Source: Muricoccus nepalensis
GTDB taxonomy: Bacteria; Pseudomonadota; Alphaproteobacteria; Acetobacterales; Acetobacteraceae
DNA: 52,214 nt
Assembly: GCF_006438825.1 (NCBI RefSeq)
Contig: NZ_RCZP01000037.1
Location: 1-52,214, forward strand
Direction: 5' to 3'
Numbering within the stretch: position 1 is the first letter of the stretch; every line of letters begins with the position of its first letter. The translations under genes and the position numbers were made by a program. The notes under the pieces were generated by a model. It did no database searches. It had not been told where the DNA came from and was given only the letters and a program-made list of their open reading frames with translations. Below, piece by piece: positions 8,384 through 16,753 of the stretch.

Positions 8384-8809
8384 TTGGACCCGCTCCGGAT
8401 CAGCCACCGCCTGACCATCCCGGCCGAGGCCCTGGAGGAGAGCTTCATCGCCGCCTCCGGCCCGGGCGGGCAGAACGTCAACAAGGTCGCGACCGCCGTC
8501 CAGCTCCGCCTCGACACCGCCCGCGTGCCGGGGCTGACCGAGCCCGTCCTCGCCCGCCTCCGCGCGCTCGCCGGCCGCCGCATGACCGAGGAGGGCAGCC
8601 TCCTCCTCACCTCGCGGGAACACCGCACCCAGGACCGCAACCGCGAGGCCGCCCGCGCCCGCCTCGCCGCCCTCATCCGCGACGCCCTCGTCGTCCCCAC
8701 CATCCGCCGCCCGACGCGCCCGACGAAGGGCAGCAAGGAAAGGCGCCTCGCGGCCAAGGGCGTGCGCGCGGGCATCAAGCAGAACCGCGGCCGCGTGCGG
8801 GAGGACTGA
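8384..8809 (+). CDS. arfB: Alternative ribosome-rescue peptidyl-tRNA hydrolase ArfB (YaeJ)
   Basis: 141 aa. It has the class I release-factor GGQ motif in SGPGGQNVNKVATAV (GGQ at residues 28-30), flanked by the RF-1 fold. A basic C-terminal tail (RRPTRPTKGSKERRLAAKG, then KQNRGRVRED) inserts into the empty mRNA channel of stalled ribosomes in this family. It hydrolyses peptidyl-tRNA on non-stop complexes. The start is a TTG one base after the TAG stop of the PPOX gene; no ATG or GTG precedes the conserved N-terminus ISHRLTIPAEALEESF. Confidence 0.94.
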   Translation: MDPLRISHRLTIPAEALEESFIAASGPGGQNVNKVATAVQLRLDTARVPGLTEPVLARLRALAGRRMTEEGSLLLTSREHRTQDRNREAARARLAALIRDALVVPTIRRPTRPTKGSKERRLAAKGVRAGIKQNRGRVRED

Positions 8810-8869
8810 CCCCCTTCACCCCCGCGTGAGGCGATGGCATGGAGAGATCTTCATGAAGAGAGGATCCCC

Positions 8870-9433
8870 ATGACCGGCCACGGCCATGTCGACCACAGCG
8901 GCGAGAACAAGCGCGTCGCGCTGCTCATCGCCGTCCTCGCCCTCTGCCTCGCCCTCGCCGAGACCGGCGCCAAGAGCGCCCAGACCGAGGCGCTGTCCCG
9001 CAACGTCGAGGCCTCGAACCTCTGGGCCTTCTTCCAGGCCCGCACCATCCGCCAGACCACGCTCCGCACCGCCGCCGAGGCCGCCGCCATCGCGCCCCAG
9101 CCCGCCGAGGAGGACCGCCGGGCGGCGGCCGCCCGCCAGGTCGCCGCCTGGCAGGCCACCGCCCAGCGCTACGAGAGCGAGCCCTCCACCGGCGAGGGAC
9201 GGCGCGAGCTGGCCGAGCGCGCCAAGGCCGCCGAGCGCACCCGCGACCGCTCCATGGCCGCCTACCACATGTACGAGTACGGCTCCGCCGCCTTCCAGGT
9301 CGCCATCGTCATCGCCTCCGCCAGCATCGTCACCGGCGTGCCGCTGCTGGCGCTGGGCGGCGCGATCCTCGGCGCCGTCGGCATCGCGCTCGCCGGCCTC
9401 GGCTTCCTCGCGCCCGAGCTGATCCACCTCTGA
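8870..9433 (+). CDS. DUF4337 membrane protein
   Basis: 187 aa. One membrane helix lies near residues 16-36 (ALLIAVLALCLALAETGAK), then a soluble helical segment containing ASNLWAFFQARTIRQTTLR, the recognisable part of DUF4337. Two closely spaced C-terminal helices end it (VAIVIASASIVTGVPLLAL and AILGAVGIALAGLGFLA). Function is unknown. The ATG at 8870 is preceded by GAGAGGA; a longer form from 8834 is possible but lacks a ribosome site. Confidence 0.8.
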   Translation: MTGHGHVDHSGENKRVALLIAVLALCLALAETGAKSAQTEALSRNVEASNLWAFFQARTIRQTTLRTAAEAAAIAPQPAEEDRRAAAARQVAAWQATAQRYESEPSTGEGRRELAERAKAAERTRDRSMAAYHMYEYGSAAFQVAIVIASASIVTGVPLLALGGAILGAVGIALAGLGFLAPELIHL

Positions 9434-9464
9434 CGCGACGGGCGGGGGAGGCGCACCCCCGCCC

Positions 9465-10286
9465 TCAGAACCCCGGCAGGACCGGCGAGAGCCGCCCGCC
9501 GACCCGCAGCGCCCCGATCCGCCGCGCCAGCCCCGTCGCGTCGTCGGTCTCGACCAGCACGCCGCAGAGCGTCGCCGGCCCCTCGGCGGGCGCGAGGCGC
9601 TCCGCCGGCACCTTCCGCCAGAAGCGGATCGAGGCCCCCGCCTTGGACATGCCGATCACGCTGTCGTAGTCGCCGCACATCCCGGCGTCCGAGATATAGG
9701 CCGTGCCGCCCTCCAGAACCTGGTGGTCGGCCGTCGGCACGTGGGTGTGCGTGCCCGCAATCAGGCTTGCCCGCCCGTCGAAGGAGTGCCCGAAGCCGAG
9801 CTTCTCGCTCGTCGCCTCCGCGTGGATGTCGACCACCACCGCCTGGACCGATCCCCCCGCCCCCATCGAGTGCCGCGCCAGCTCCGCCTGCGCCGCCCGG
9901 AAGGGGTCGTCCAGCGGCTCCATGAACAGCCGCCCCATCACCTGCACCACCAGCGCCCGGCGCCCGCCCGGCACCTCCACCACGGTCGCGCCCCGGCCCG
10001 GCGTGCCCGGCGGGTAGTTCATCGGCCGGATCAGCCGCGGCTCCCCCTCGATGTAGGGGATGATCTCCTTGCGGTCCCAGGCGTGGTTGCCCAGCGTCAG
10101 CACGTCCGCCCCCGCCGCCAGGAAGGCCCGGGCCATGTCGGGCGCGAGGCCGAAGCCGTGCGAGGCGTTCTCCGCGTTCAGCACCACGAGGTCCGCCGCC
10201 AGCTCCGCCCGCAGCCCCGGCAGCCGCTCCACCACGGCGTCCCGCCCGGACCGGCCCACCACGTCGCCCAGAAACAAGATCCTCAA
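9465..10286 (-). CDS. YmdB/TIGR00282-family metallophosphoesterase
   Basis: 273 aa. Metal-site motifs are in order: MRILFLGDVVGRSGR (Asp8), VVLNAENASHGFG, LTLGNHAWDRKEI, VVVDIHAEATSEK and IAGTHTHVPTADH. Members such as Bacillus YmdB are cyclic-nucleotide (2',3'-cAMP) phosphodiesterases. It follows fau by 36 nt on the same strand, an order common in Alphaproteobacteria (zapA, 6S RNA, fau, this gene). It is probably transcribed with fau. Confidence 0.93.
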   Translation of the reverse strand: MRILFLGDVVGRSGRDAVVERLPGLRAELAADLVVLNAENASHGFGLAPDMARAFLAAGADVLTLGNHAWDRKEIIPYIEGEPRLIRPMNYPPGTPGRGATVVEVPGGRRALVVQVMGRLFMEPLDDPFRAAQAELARHSMGAGGSVQAVVVDIHAEATSEKLGFGHSFDGRASLIAGTHTHVPTADHQVLEGGTAYISDAGMCGDYDSVIGMSKAGASIRFWRKVPAERLAPAEGPATLCGVLVETDDATGLARRIGALRVGGRLSPVLPGF

Positions 10287-10322
10287 CCCACCATCCCCTC
10301 GCTCGCCCCTACCGGAAGCCCC

Positions 10323-10895
10323 TCACCGAAAGCGGAGAACGCCCGACTCGGTGGCCACGGCGTCCAGCGGGGCATCAAGTGGGCCCGCCGGCACCTCCTG
10401 CATCTCCTGGCAGGCGAAGGCCACCCCGAGCGTGCGGAGCCCCGGCAGCGCGGCCAGCGTGCGGTCGTAGTAGCCACCGCCATAGCCCAGCCGCCGCCCG
10501 GCGCGGTCGAAGGCCAGCAGCGGCACGATCACGAAGCCCGGCCGCGCCGCCGGCGCCGCCTCGGCGGGCTGGAGGGTGCCGAAGGGCCCCTTGTCCATCG
10601 CGTCCCCGAAGGCGAAGGCCCGGAAGTCGAGCGGCAGCCCGCGCTTGGGCGTACGGGGCAGGCAGAGGGGATGCCCCCGCCCGGCCAGGGCCCGCAGCAG
10701 CGGCCGCACGTCGATCTCGTGCCCCATCGGCCAGAACCCGGCCACCACCGCCCCCGCGGGCGGCGCCGCCTCGCGCAGCGCGTGGGCCGCCAGCGCCGGC
10801 CCCGCGCCCTCGGCGAGAGCCGAGGCGCGCCGCGCCTGCGCCTCCTCGCGCGCCACGATCTTGGCCGCGCGCAGCCGCGGGTCCTCGGCACTCAT
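10323..10895 (-). CDS. fau: 5-formyltetrahydrofolate cyclo-ligase
   Basis: 190 aa. The enzyme converts 5-formyl-THF to 5,10-methenyl-THF with ATP. Visible landmarks are the basic N-terminus (LRAAKIVAREEAQARRASAL), PRTPKRGLPLDFRAF, the substrate loop FVIVPLLAFDRAGRRLGYGGGYYDRTL (GYGGGYYDR is the family signature) and LGVAFACQEM near the end. It lies directly downstream of the 6S RNA on the same strand, 23 nt from its predicted 3' end. That is the same arrangement as ssrS-ygfA in E. coli, so part of its transcription may be read-through from 6S. Confidence 0.95.
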   Translation of the reverse strand: MSAEDPRLRAAKIVAREEAQARRASALAEGAGPALAAHALREAAPPAGAVVAGFWPMGHEIDVRPLLRALAGRGHPLCLPRTPKRGLPLDFRAFAFGDAMDKGPFGTLQPAEAAPAARPGFVIVPLLAFDRAGRRLGYGGGYYDRTLAALPGLRTLGVAFACQEMQEVPAGPLDAPLDAVATESGVLRFR

Positions 10896-10918
10896 GCCGC
10901 CGGATGCCGTCTAAGGGG

Positions 10919-11087
10919 GGAGAGGTGCGGAGCCACCAGAACCGCTGGCGATTCGTCCTCCCAAGGCCTGCTAATGCAGGTGGGCACCAGGTACCCGGAC
11001 CAGGGTCCGGACAGAGCCAGCTCCCGGAGGATGCTTATTGGCCCTGGGGATGATTTGCCTGGCGCGAAAGGCAGCCCCGCCCTCCCC
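10919..11087 (-). ncRNA. ssrS: 6S RNA, regulator of RNA polymerase
   Basis: About 169 nt between zapA and fau, the classical ssrS place. The minus-strand transcript has a closing stem. GGGGAGGGC plus GGGGCUGCC (11087-11070) pairs with GGUGGCUCC plus GCACCUCUCC (10937-10919), giving 18 pairs, some G-U, with one bulged A at 10926. Inside lie CCCCAGGGCCAAUAAGC, resembling the conserved E. coli segment CCCCUGAGCCGAUAUUU, and a terminal half with CCUUGGGAGGACG. 6S RNA mimics an open promoter and binds the housekeeping holoenzyme. A -10-like CTACAT sits at 11093-11088. Ends are estimated from the stem. Confidence 0.85.
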
Positions 11088-11176
11088 ATGTAGGACGGAC
11101 CGCGCCCCCGCACCAGGGCAAGAGGGGGAATGCCGGCGCCTTCCGCGCGATTCACGCCGCGCTCCCCCGCCGCGCC

Positions 11177-11599
11177 TCAGCCCTTGCCGAGATCGGCCGC
11201 GATCCCCTCGATCCGCTCCGCCACCCGGGCCAGCCGCTCGGCCAGCTGCGGGTCCATCGCCGGGGCGGGCGCCGGCTCGGCCACATCGGCCGAAGAAGCA
11301 CCGCCCGCGGAAGCCGCCGGCAAGGGCGCGACCGCGGTCACGGTGGGCGGCGAGGGCGGCGCCGGCGGCAGCCCGGCGCGGGCCTGGGCCACCTCCACCT
11401 TCAGGTCGTGCACCTCGTCGGCCAGCAGCAGGGCGGCCAGCAGCAGCAGACGCGGCTCGCCGTAGCTCCCGCCCATCGTCTTCACCGAGGCGACGCGGCG
11501 GTCCACCTCCGCCGCCAGCGCGATGAGATGCGCCTCCTGCCCGTCCTCGCAGGAGACCGGGTGGCTGTAGCCGCCGACGCGAACCGTGACCTGTCCCAA
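11177..11599 (-). CDS. zapA: Cell-division protein ZapA
   Basis: About 140 aa. The globular ZapA head is clear: GQVTVRVGGYSHPVSCEDGQ, then LIALAAEVDRRVASVKTM and PRLLLLAALLLADEVHDLK. A Pro/Ala linker and a final helix (PQLAERLARVAERIEGIAADL) follow. ZapA tetramers bundle FtsZ filaments at the division ring. I chose the TTG at 11599, which gives the usual short N-terminus with GGAGG upstream. An ATG at 11647 would overlap the preceding gene by 44 nt. The tail is longer than in E. coli ZapA. 6S RNA follows at about 90 nt. Confidence 0.9.
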   Translation of the reverse strand: MGQVTVRVGGYSHPVSCEDGQEAHLIALAAEVDRRVASVKTMGGSYGEPRLLLLAALLLADEVHDLKVEVAQARAGLPPAPPSPPTVTAVAPLPAASAGGASSADVAEPAPAPAMDPQLAERLARVAERIEGIAADLGKG

Positions 11600-11603
11600 G
11601 ACC

Positions 11604-11951
11604 TCAACCCTCCCCGGCGCCGCGCGGCGCGCCGGCAAGCGCGCCATGGCCCGCATCCCCGCCCTCGGCGCCGCGCCCGCCCGGCGCCGCCTCCTCGGGC
11701 TCCTCCTCGGCCAGGCCGAGATCGTCCAGCTCCACCACCTCGGCCCCGTCCGGCAGCGCGGCGCGGAGGCGTGCGATCGTCGCCTCCAGCCGGGCCGAGA
11801 GCGCGGCCACCTCCGCGGGCGGCACCCCCGCGGGCTCGGCCTCGGCCCGCAGGCGCGCGTCCCGCTCGCGCGCGACCTCCTGCGCCGCCGCCGCCAGCCG
11901 CTCCACCGCCGCCTCGAGCTTCCCGATCGCCCCTGCCAGGCCGTCAGACAT
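11604..11951 (-). CDS. Small coiled-coil protein upstream of zapA (DUF4164-like)
   Basis: 115 aa. Two helical, heptad-rich stretches (GAIGKLEAAVERLAAAAQEV and VAALSARLEATIARLRAAL) are followed by an acidic segment (VVELDDLGLAEEEPEE) and a low-complexity Gly/Ala tail. No enzyme motif is visible. Its stop is 4 nt before the zapA start, so the pair is translationally close. In Alphaproteobacteria this place is usually held by a DUF4164 coiled-coil gene; I infer the same here from position and shape, not from a clear sequence match. Confidence 0.7.
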   Translation of the reverse strand: MSDGLAGAIGKLEAAVERLAAAAQEVARERDARLRAEAEPAGVPPAEVAALSARLEATIARLRAALPDGAEVVELDDLGLAEEEPEEAAPGGRGAEGGDAGHGALAGAPRGAGEG

Positions 11952-12153
11952 GCCGCGCCACTCCTGCGTGCCCCTTCGCCCCCAGGGATCGTTCCGGGGA
12001 CCCGTTCCGGGGATCGTTACGGCCCCATCCACCCCGCGGCGTACCAAGGGGAGCCCGGCCGTGCCAACCTTCCGCTGCAAACCCCGGCCGCCGCGCGGCT
12101 TCACACCCTGCAACCGTGATGGCTTTACGCATCGGTCCGCAAGAGGGTCAACC

Positions 12154-12645
12154 GTGACGCCCCCCGCGATTCGCTTCCGCTCGGCCGAGGACGCCGCCGC
12201 CGCCCTCGCCGCGGCGGAGGGTCTGGGGGCCGGCCTCCTCCTCCTCTCCGCCCCGGCCGCCGCCGCCTGGCCGGGGGCTGCCGTCGTCGCCGCCATGCTC
12301 GCCCGCGCCGCCGCCCGCCACCCCGGCACCCCCTTCCGCGCCGCGCTCGACTGCGGCAGCGCGCCCGGCCTCGCGCTCGACGCGCTCCGGCAGGGATGGC
12401 GACTGCTCGTGCTCGACGGCGCCCACCCCGCCTTCCCCGCCGTCCGGGCGGCGGCCGCCGAGGCGGGCGCGGACATCCTGCCCGCGGCCCCGCCCGCGCT
12501 CGACCTCGCCCGCCTCGACCTCCGGCGCGAGGCCGGCCGCGCCCTCCTCGCCCGCCACCTCCGGGGCGCCGCCGGCGAGGCCGGTCGCGTGACAGACACC
12601 GCGCCCTCGGTTAACTCCGGCGAGGACAAGAACCCACAACCCTGA
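12154..12645 (+). CDS. Hypothetical protein upstream of fructose-bisphosphate aldolase
   Basis: 163 aa, Ala-rich, mostly alternating hydrophobic and small residues. Readable parts are FRSAEDAAAALAAAEGLGAG, FRAALDCGSAPGLALDALRQGWRLLVLDG and DILPAAPPALDLARLDLRR. The alternation looks like an alpha/beta fold, but I recognise no family. The GTG at 12154 has AAGAGGG about 7 nt upstream. It lies 42 nt before fba on the same strand and may be co-transcribed with it. The 202-nt gap to the divergent coiled-coil gene probably holds both promoters. Confidence 0.65.
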   Translation: MTPPAIRFRSAEDAAAALAAAEGLGAGLLLLSAPAAAAWPGAAVVAAMLARAAARHPGTPFRAALDCGSAPGLALDALRQGWRLLVLDGAHPAFPAVRAAAAEAGADILPAAPPALDLARLDLRREAGRALLARHLRGAAGEAGRVTDTAPSVNSGEDKNPQP

Positions 12646-12687
12646 AAAGGGAACCCTGAACCGGGGAAAGCGGAGGGAGCGACGCCG

Positions 12688-13626
12688 ATGCAGCTGACGC
12701 CGAAGGTCCGGGACATCCTCTCCTGGTACGAGAGCGACAACCCCGGCACGAAGGGCAACCTCGCCCGCATCCTCATGCAGGGCCGCCTCGGCGGCACCGG
12801 GCGCATGGTCATCCTGCCCGTCGACCAGGGCTTCGAGCACGGCCCCGCCCGCTCCTTCGCCCCCAACCCCGCTGCCTACGACCCGCGCTACCACTTCGAG
12901 CTCGCGATCGAGGCCGGGCTGAACGCCTACGCCGCCCCGCTCGGCATGATCGAGGCCGGCGCCGCGAGTTTCGCGGGCGCCATCCCGACCATCCTGAAGG
13001 TGAACTCCTCCAACTCCCTCTCCGTCACCAAGGACCAGGCGGTGACGGGCTCGGTGTCGGACGCGCTCCGCCTTGGCTGCTCGGCCATCGGCTTCACCAT
13101 CTACCCCGGCTCCGAGTACCAGTTCGAGATGATGGAGGAGCTGCGGGAGCTGGCGGAGGAGGCGAAGTCCGTCGGCCTCGCCGTCGTCGTCTGGAGCTAC
13201 CCGCGCGGCCCGATGCTCGACAAGACCGGCGAGACCGCGCTCGACATCTGCGCCTACGCCGCGCACATGGCGGCCCTGATGGGCGCCCACATCATCAAGG
13301 TGAAGCCGCCGACCGAGGCCATCTTCCTCGACGCCGCCCGGAAGACCTACGAGAAGTCGCCCGTCCCCGACATCGCCGACCTCGCCGGCCGCATCCGCCA
13401 CGTCGTCCAGGCCTGCTTCAACGGCCGCCGCCTCGTCGTCTTCTCGGGCGGCGAGGCTGGCACGGCGGAATCCATGACCGCCATGGCCCGTGGCATCCAC
13501 CAGGGCGGCGGCAACGGCTCCATCATCGGCCGCAACACCTTCCAGCGCCCGAAGGCCGAGGCGCTGGCGCTGCTGTCCGACATCATCGAGACCTACAAGG
13601 CCGAGGCCTCGCAACACCCGGCCTGA
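12688..13626 (+). CDS. fbaB: Class I fructose-bisphosphate aldolase (DhnA/FbaB type)
   Basis: 312 aa. The DhnA-type barrel is clear: [60 protein letters not shown], then [10 protein letters not shown] with the Schiff-base Lys region, and [13 protein letters not shown] with the phosphate-binding [14 protein letters not shown]. It makes or cleaves fructose 1,6-bisphosphate in glycolysis and gluconeogenesis. The ribosome site GGAGGGAG precedes the ATG. thiE follows at 52 nt, an order often seen in Acetobacteraceae and relatives. Confidence 0.95.
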   Translation: MQLTPKVRDILSWYESDNPGTKGNLARILMQGRLGGTGRMVILPVDQGFEHGPARSFAPNPAAYDPRYHFELAIEAGLNAYAAPLGMIEAGAASFAGAIPTILKVNSSNSLSVTKDQAVTGSVSDALRLGCSAIGFTIYPGSEYQFEMMEELRELAEEAKSVGLAVVVWSYPRGPMLDKTGETALDICAYAAHMAALMGAHIIKVKPPTEAIFLDAARKTYEKSPVPDIADLAGRIRHVVQACFNGRRLVVFSGGEAGTAESMTAMARGIHQGGGNGSIIGRNTFQRPKAEALALLSDIIETYKAEASQHPA

Positions 13627-13678
13627 GGGCGGCGGGCCCCGCGCCCGCCCCTTCCCGGCCCGAGCAGGAGACACCGGT

Positions 13679-14347
13679 TTGGCCGGAACGCCCCCACGGA
13701 ACGCGCCGGCCGACGGTTGCCGCCTCTACCTCGTCACCCCGCCCCGCCTCGACCTCGCGGCCTTCCCCGACCTCCTCGCCCGCGCGCTCGACGCCGGGGA
13801 CTGCGCCTGCCTGCAGCTCCGCCTGAAGGACGCGGGACGGGACGAGGTCTGCCGCGCGATCGACGCGCTCCGCCCCGTCGCCCAGTCCCGCGGCGTCGCC
13901 TTCCTCCTCAACGACGACGCGACGCTCGCCGCCGAGACCGGCTGTGACGGCGCCCATCTCGGCCAGGAGGACGGCGACCACGCCGCCGCCCGCGCCTTGC
14001 TCGGCGACGCGACGCTCGGCATCACCTGCCACGACAGCCGCCACCTCGCGATGCGCGCCGGCGAGATGGGCGCCGACTACGTCGCCTTCGGCGCCTTCTT
14101 CCCGACCTCCACGAAGGACGCGCAGCACCACGCCGGGACCGACCTGCTGGAGTGGTGGTCCTCGATCTTCGAGATCCCCTGCGTCGCCATTGGCGGCATC
14201 ACCGCGGCGAACTGCGCCCCCCTCGTCGAGGCGGGCGCGGACTTCCTCGCCGTGGTCGGCGCTGTCTGGAACCACCCGGATGGCCCCGCGGAGGGCGTCC
14301 GCGCCATGAACGCGGCCATCGCCGCCGCGCCGCGGCCCGAGCGCTAG
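13679..14347 (+). CDS. thiE: Thiamine phosphate synthase
   Basis: 222 aa TIM barrel. Motifs: [87 protein letters not shown] and [21 protein letters not shown]. It joins the thiazole and pyrimidine moieties to thiamine phosphate. The TTG at 13679 is chosen because AGGAG lies 8 nt upstream and no ATG precedes the conserved start. No other thiamine gene or TPP riboswitch is seen here, so it may serve as a stand-alone step, or as the related TenI-like form. Confidence 0.9.
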   Translation: MAGTPPRNAPADGCRLYLVTPPRLDLAAFPDLLARALDAGDCACLQLRLKDAGRDEVCRAIDALRPVAQSRGVAFLLNDDATLAAETGCDGAHLGQEDGDHAAARALLGDATLGITCHDSRHLAMRAGEMGADYVAFGAFFPTSTKDAQHHAGTDLLEWWSSIFEIPCVAIGGITAANCAPLVEAGADFLAVVGAVWNHPDGPAEGVRAMNAAIAAAPRPER

Positions 14348-14357
14348 GGCGCCCGGC

Positions 14358-14627
14358 TCAGCGGGCCGGCATGCTCTGCGGGCGGGTGGACCCGGCCGGC
14401 GCGGTCGGCAGCGGCGCGGGAGCGGGCGCGCCGGGCGCTCCCTCCAGCACCGCGCCCCCGCCGGAATAGGCGCGGTCCGAGGAGGGCGTCGCCGGCCCCT
14501 GGTCGAGCGGCGGCCCGGGCGAGCGCCCGGTCGTGCTCACCCCGTCCGTCAGGTTCGCCCTCGCCGGCCTCTCTAAAGCGGGCAGGGCAACGAGCGCGAG
14601 CGCCGCCGCGAGGGGGAGGATCCGCAT
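14358..14627 (-). CDS. Small exported protein
   Basis: 89 aa. The N-terminus MRILPLAAALALVALPALE with ARA after it is a good signal peptide. The mature part (NLTDGVSTTGRSPGPPLDQG onward) is short, Pro/Ala/Gly-rich and without a recognisable domain. GGAGGATCC-like sequence lies inside the start codon region, so the ATG at 14627 is inferred from the signal peptide. It is convergent with thiE (10 nt between stops) and divergent from the FkbM gene. It may be a real small exported protein; function unknown. Confidence 0.55.
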   Translation of the reverse strand: MRILPLAAALALVALPALERPARANLTDGVSTTGRSPGPPLDQGPATPSSDRAYSGGGAVLEGAPGAPAPAPLPTAPAGSTRPQSMPAR

Positions 14628-14750
14628 GGCTTGGCTCCGTATCGTTGCTGGTCCAGAAACGCGGGCCGCCCCGGCCCGGTTGCCGCACGGCCCCCACAGG
14701 CGAAACCTCCAGGGGCGAAACCCCCAAGGGCGAGCCCCCCGGAGAGACCC

Positions 14751-15464
14751 ATGGACGAGCTGGCCTTCCTGACCGCCCTGCACCGCCCGGGCACGATCGT
14801 CGACGCCGGCGCGCACGAGGGGCTGCTAACCCTGCCGCTCGCCGCCCTGCCCGGCGCCCGGGTCATCGCCTTCGAGCCGCTGGCCGAGGCCCGCGCCGCC
14901 CTCGCCCGCGCCGCGGCCGGCCATCCCGGGATCACCCTCCGCCGCGAGGCAGTGGGCGACGCGCCCGGCACGCTGGAACTCTCCCTGCCCCTCCTCGACG
15001 GGGAGCCGCAGTGGCAATGGGCCAGCACCGCGAAGACCTACGCCGCCCACCGCTCCGACCGCGTCGCCGTCCGGCGCGAGAGCGTGCCCGTCGTCACCCT
15101 CGACAGCCTGGCGCTCGCGGACTGCACGGCCATCAAGATCGACGCCGAGGGCGCGGAGCTCGCCATCCTCCGCGGCGCCCGCGCGACCCTCGCCCGCTGC
15201 CGCCCGGTGCTCACCCTCGAGCTCGAGGAGCGCCACGCCGAGGGCTGCACCTGGTCCGTGCCCGCCTTCCTCGACGCGCTCGGCTACGAGACCGCCTTCG
15301 AGCACGGCGGCCGCTGGCAGCCCATGGCCGCGCTCGACCGCCCGACCATGCAGCGCGCCAGCCCCGACCCCTCCGTCTTCGAGGCGTCGGACCCCTACAT
15401 CTTCAACTTCTACGCCTGGCCGGCGGAGCGCGCGGGGGAAGCCCGCGCGCTCCTGCCGAGGTAG
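14751..15464 (+). CDS. FkbM-family SAM-dependent methyltransferase
   Basis: 237 aa. SAM motif I is TIVDAGAHEGLLTLPLAAL, then VIAFEPLAEARAALARAA. The FkbM signature VVTLDSLALADCTAIKIDAEGAELAIL follows, with the typical DAEG loop, and then CRPVLTLELEERHA. FkbM members methylate hydroxyls of sugars or polyketides; the acceptor here is unknown. GGAGAGA lies 6 nt before the ATG at 14751. The leader just before it has an imperfect 15-nt tandem pattern (aggggcgaaaccccc and variants). The downstream gene is convergent. Confidence 0.9.
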   Translation: MDELAFLTALHRPGTIVDAGAHEGLLTLPLAALPGARVIAFEPLAEARAALARAAAGHPGITLRREAVGDAPGTLELSLPLLDGEPQWQWASTAKTYAAHRSDRVAVRRESVPVVTLDSLALADCTAIKIDAEGAELAILRGARATLARCRPVLTLELEERHAEGCTWSVPAFLDALGYETAFEHGGRWQPMAALDRPTMQRASPDPSVFEASDPYIFNFYAWPAERAGEARALLPR

Positions 15465-15466
15465 CG

Positions 15467-15499
15467 AGCCCTAGCTCAGCCCTAGTTCAGCCCTGGGGC
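15467..15499. repeat. 11-bp triple tandem repeat between convergent stops
   Basis: agccctagctc (15467-15477), agccctagttc (15478-15488) and agccctggggc (15489-15499) form a period-11 array between the FkbM stop and the DUF533-type gene. It supplies that gene's stop codon and extra stops in other frames. Confidence 0.75.
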
Positions 15500-16677
15500 G
15501 CCGCCCCGGCCTCGCGCCCCGCCGCCTGGCCGCCGTCCAGCGCGCCGGAGGCGACCAGTTCGTGCGCCTCCGCCGCCTGGGCGTCGAGCGACTGCCGCAG
15601 CCCGGCCGCCAGCCCCAGCCGGTGCGCCAGCGCGTCGAGATAGGCGCGCTCCGCCGCCGTGTCCGGCTCCGCGACCAGGCGCGACGCCATGTAGATCTCG
15701 GCCTTCTGCGCGTCCGTCCGGGCCAGCGCCGCGATGGCCGCGGGGTCGGTCGGGGCGTCCATCGCCTGGAAGACGAAGCCCTTCGCCTCGGCGTCGAGGC
15801 CGAGCTTCTCCACCTCGCCGAAGATCCGGTCCCGCTCGTCGTTGTCCATGTGGCCGTCGGCCTTGGCCGCCGAGATCATCGCCTTGACGATGGAGAGCCC
15901 GAAGGGCTGGCCGTCGGCCGCCTCGACCTCCTCCTGCGCGAACTCCTTCGGGTCGGGCACGCGGCCCTGGGCGCCCACGGGCGCGCCCATCGGCGCCTTC
16001 CCCGCGCCGGCCCAGGGGCCGGAGGCCGGCGGCGCCGAGGGTGCCGTCGCGCCGCCCCGCGCCGCTTCCGGCACGCCCTGCGACTCCTGGAACTTCTGCC
16101 AGGCGCGGTAGGCCAGCGTGCCGAGCACGGCCATGCCGCCCATCTGCATCAGGCTGCCGCCGCCGCTCGGGCGCCGCCGCCCACCGAGCAGGGAGCCGAG
16201 CAGCCCGCCGGCCGCCGCCGTCCCCAGCCCGCCGCCGAGCATCCCGCCCAGCCCGCCGCCGAAGCCGCCACCGCCCATGCCGCCCGTGCCGGGGCTGCCG
16301 ATGCCGCCGCCGAACAGCCCGCCGCCGCCCCGGTCGTCGTCCTGCGAGGGCGGCTGGACCGTGCCCGCGCGCCCGAGGCTGCCGATGCCGCCGCCGCCGA
16401 ACAACCCGCCGCCGCCGCGGTCCTGGTCGCCCAAGCTGCCGATCGGCCCGCCGAAGATGCCGCCGCCGCCGCTGCTCCCGCCGCCGAGGCTGCCGATCCC
16501 GCCGCCCTTGCCGCCGAAGAGGCCGCCCAGCACGTCGCCCAGCGAGCCGCCGCCGCCGAGGCTGCCGATGCCGCCCCCGCCGCCGCTCCCGCTGCTTCCG
16601 CCGCCGAGGCTCCCGATCCCGCCCCCGCGCGAGCCGCCGCCGAGGAACCCTTCGAGCAACGAGCGTGTATCAACCAT
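15487..16677 (-). CDS. TerB-like/DUF533 protein with a long Gly-rich repeat region
   Basis: 396 aa. The C-terminal half is the DUF533/TerB-like domain: QPFGLSIVKAMISAAKADGH, MDNDERDRIFGEVEKLGLD, YLDALAHRLGLAAGL. A possible membrane helix lies before it (LMQMGGMAVLGTLAYRAW). The N-terminal half (about residues 14-180) is very Gly-rich, with repeated IGSLGGG, GGGLFGGG and similar units. E. coli YebE is the closest well-known relative by architecture. I chose the ATG at 16677 (MVDTRSLLEGFLGGG) as in DUF533 proteins; a longer frame from 16716 lacks support. Function is unknown. Confidence 0.85.
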   Translation of the reverse strand: MVDTRSLLEGFLGGGSRGGGIGSLGGGSSGSGGGGGIGSLGGGGSLGDVLGGLFGGKGGGIGSLGGGSSGGGGIFGGPIGSLGDQDRGGGGLFGGGGIGSLGRAGTVQPPSQDDDRGGGGLFGGGIGSPGTGGMGGGGFGGGLGGMLGGGLGTAAAGGLLGSLLGGRRRPSGGGSLMQMGGMAVLGTLAYRAWQKFQESQGVPEAARGGATAPSAPPASGPWAGAGKAPMGAPVGAQGRVPDPKEFAQEEVEAADGQPFGLSIVKAMISAAKADGHMDNDERDRIFGEVEKLGLDAEAKGFVFQAMDAPTDPAAIAALARTDAQKAEIYMASRLVAEPDTAAERAYLDALAHRLGLAAGLRQSLDAQAAEAHELVASGALDGGQAAGREAGAAPQG

Positions 16678-16753
16678 GTCAGCGTCCTCCGTTGGAACGC
16701 TCACAACGCAGCCCACCCGGAGTCGATGCGCCCGGCGGTCCGCCGGGGACCCT

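Noticed and set aside
10911-11090. 4.5S SRP RNA on the plus strand in the fau-zapA gap
   Set aside because: The conserved SRP loop (GGUCCGGAAGGAAGCAGCC) is missing; the minus-strand fold and synteny fit 6S RNA.
13679-14347. TPP riboswitch before thiE
   Set aside because: The 52-nt gap after fba is too short and lacks the conserved CUGAGA/thi-box sequence.
15487-16650. CRISPR array suggested by regular short repeats
   Set aside because: The repeats are codons of a Gly-rich protein with a conserved C-terminal domain; there are no unique spacers and no cas genes.
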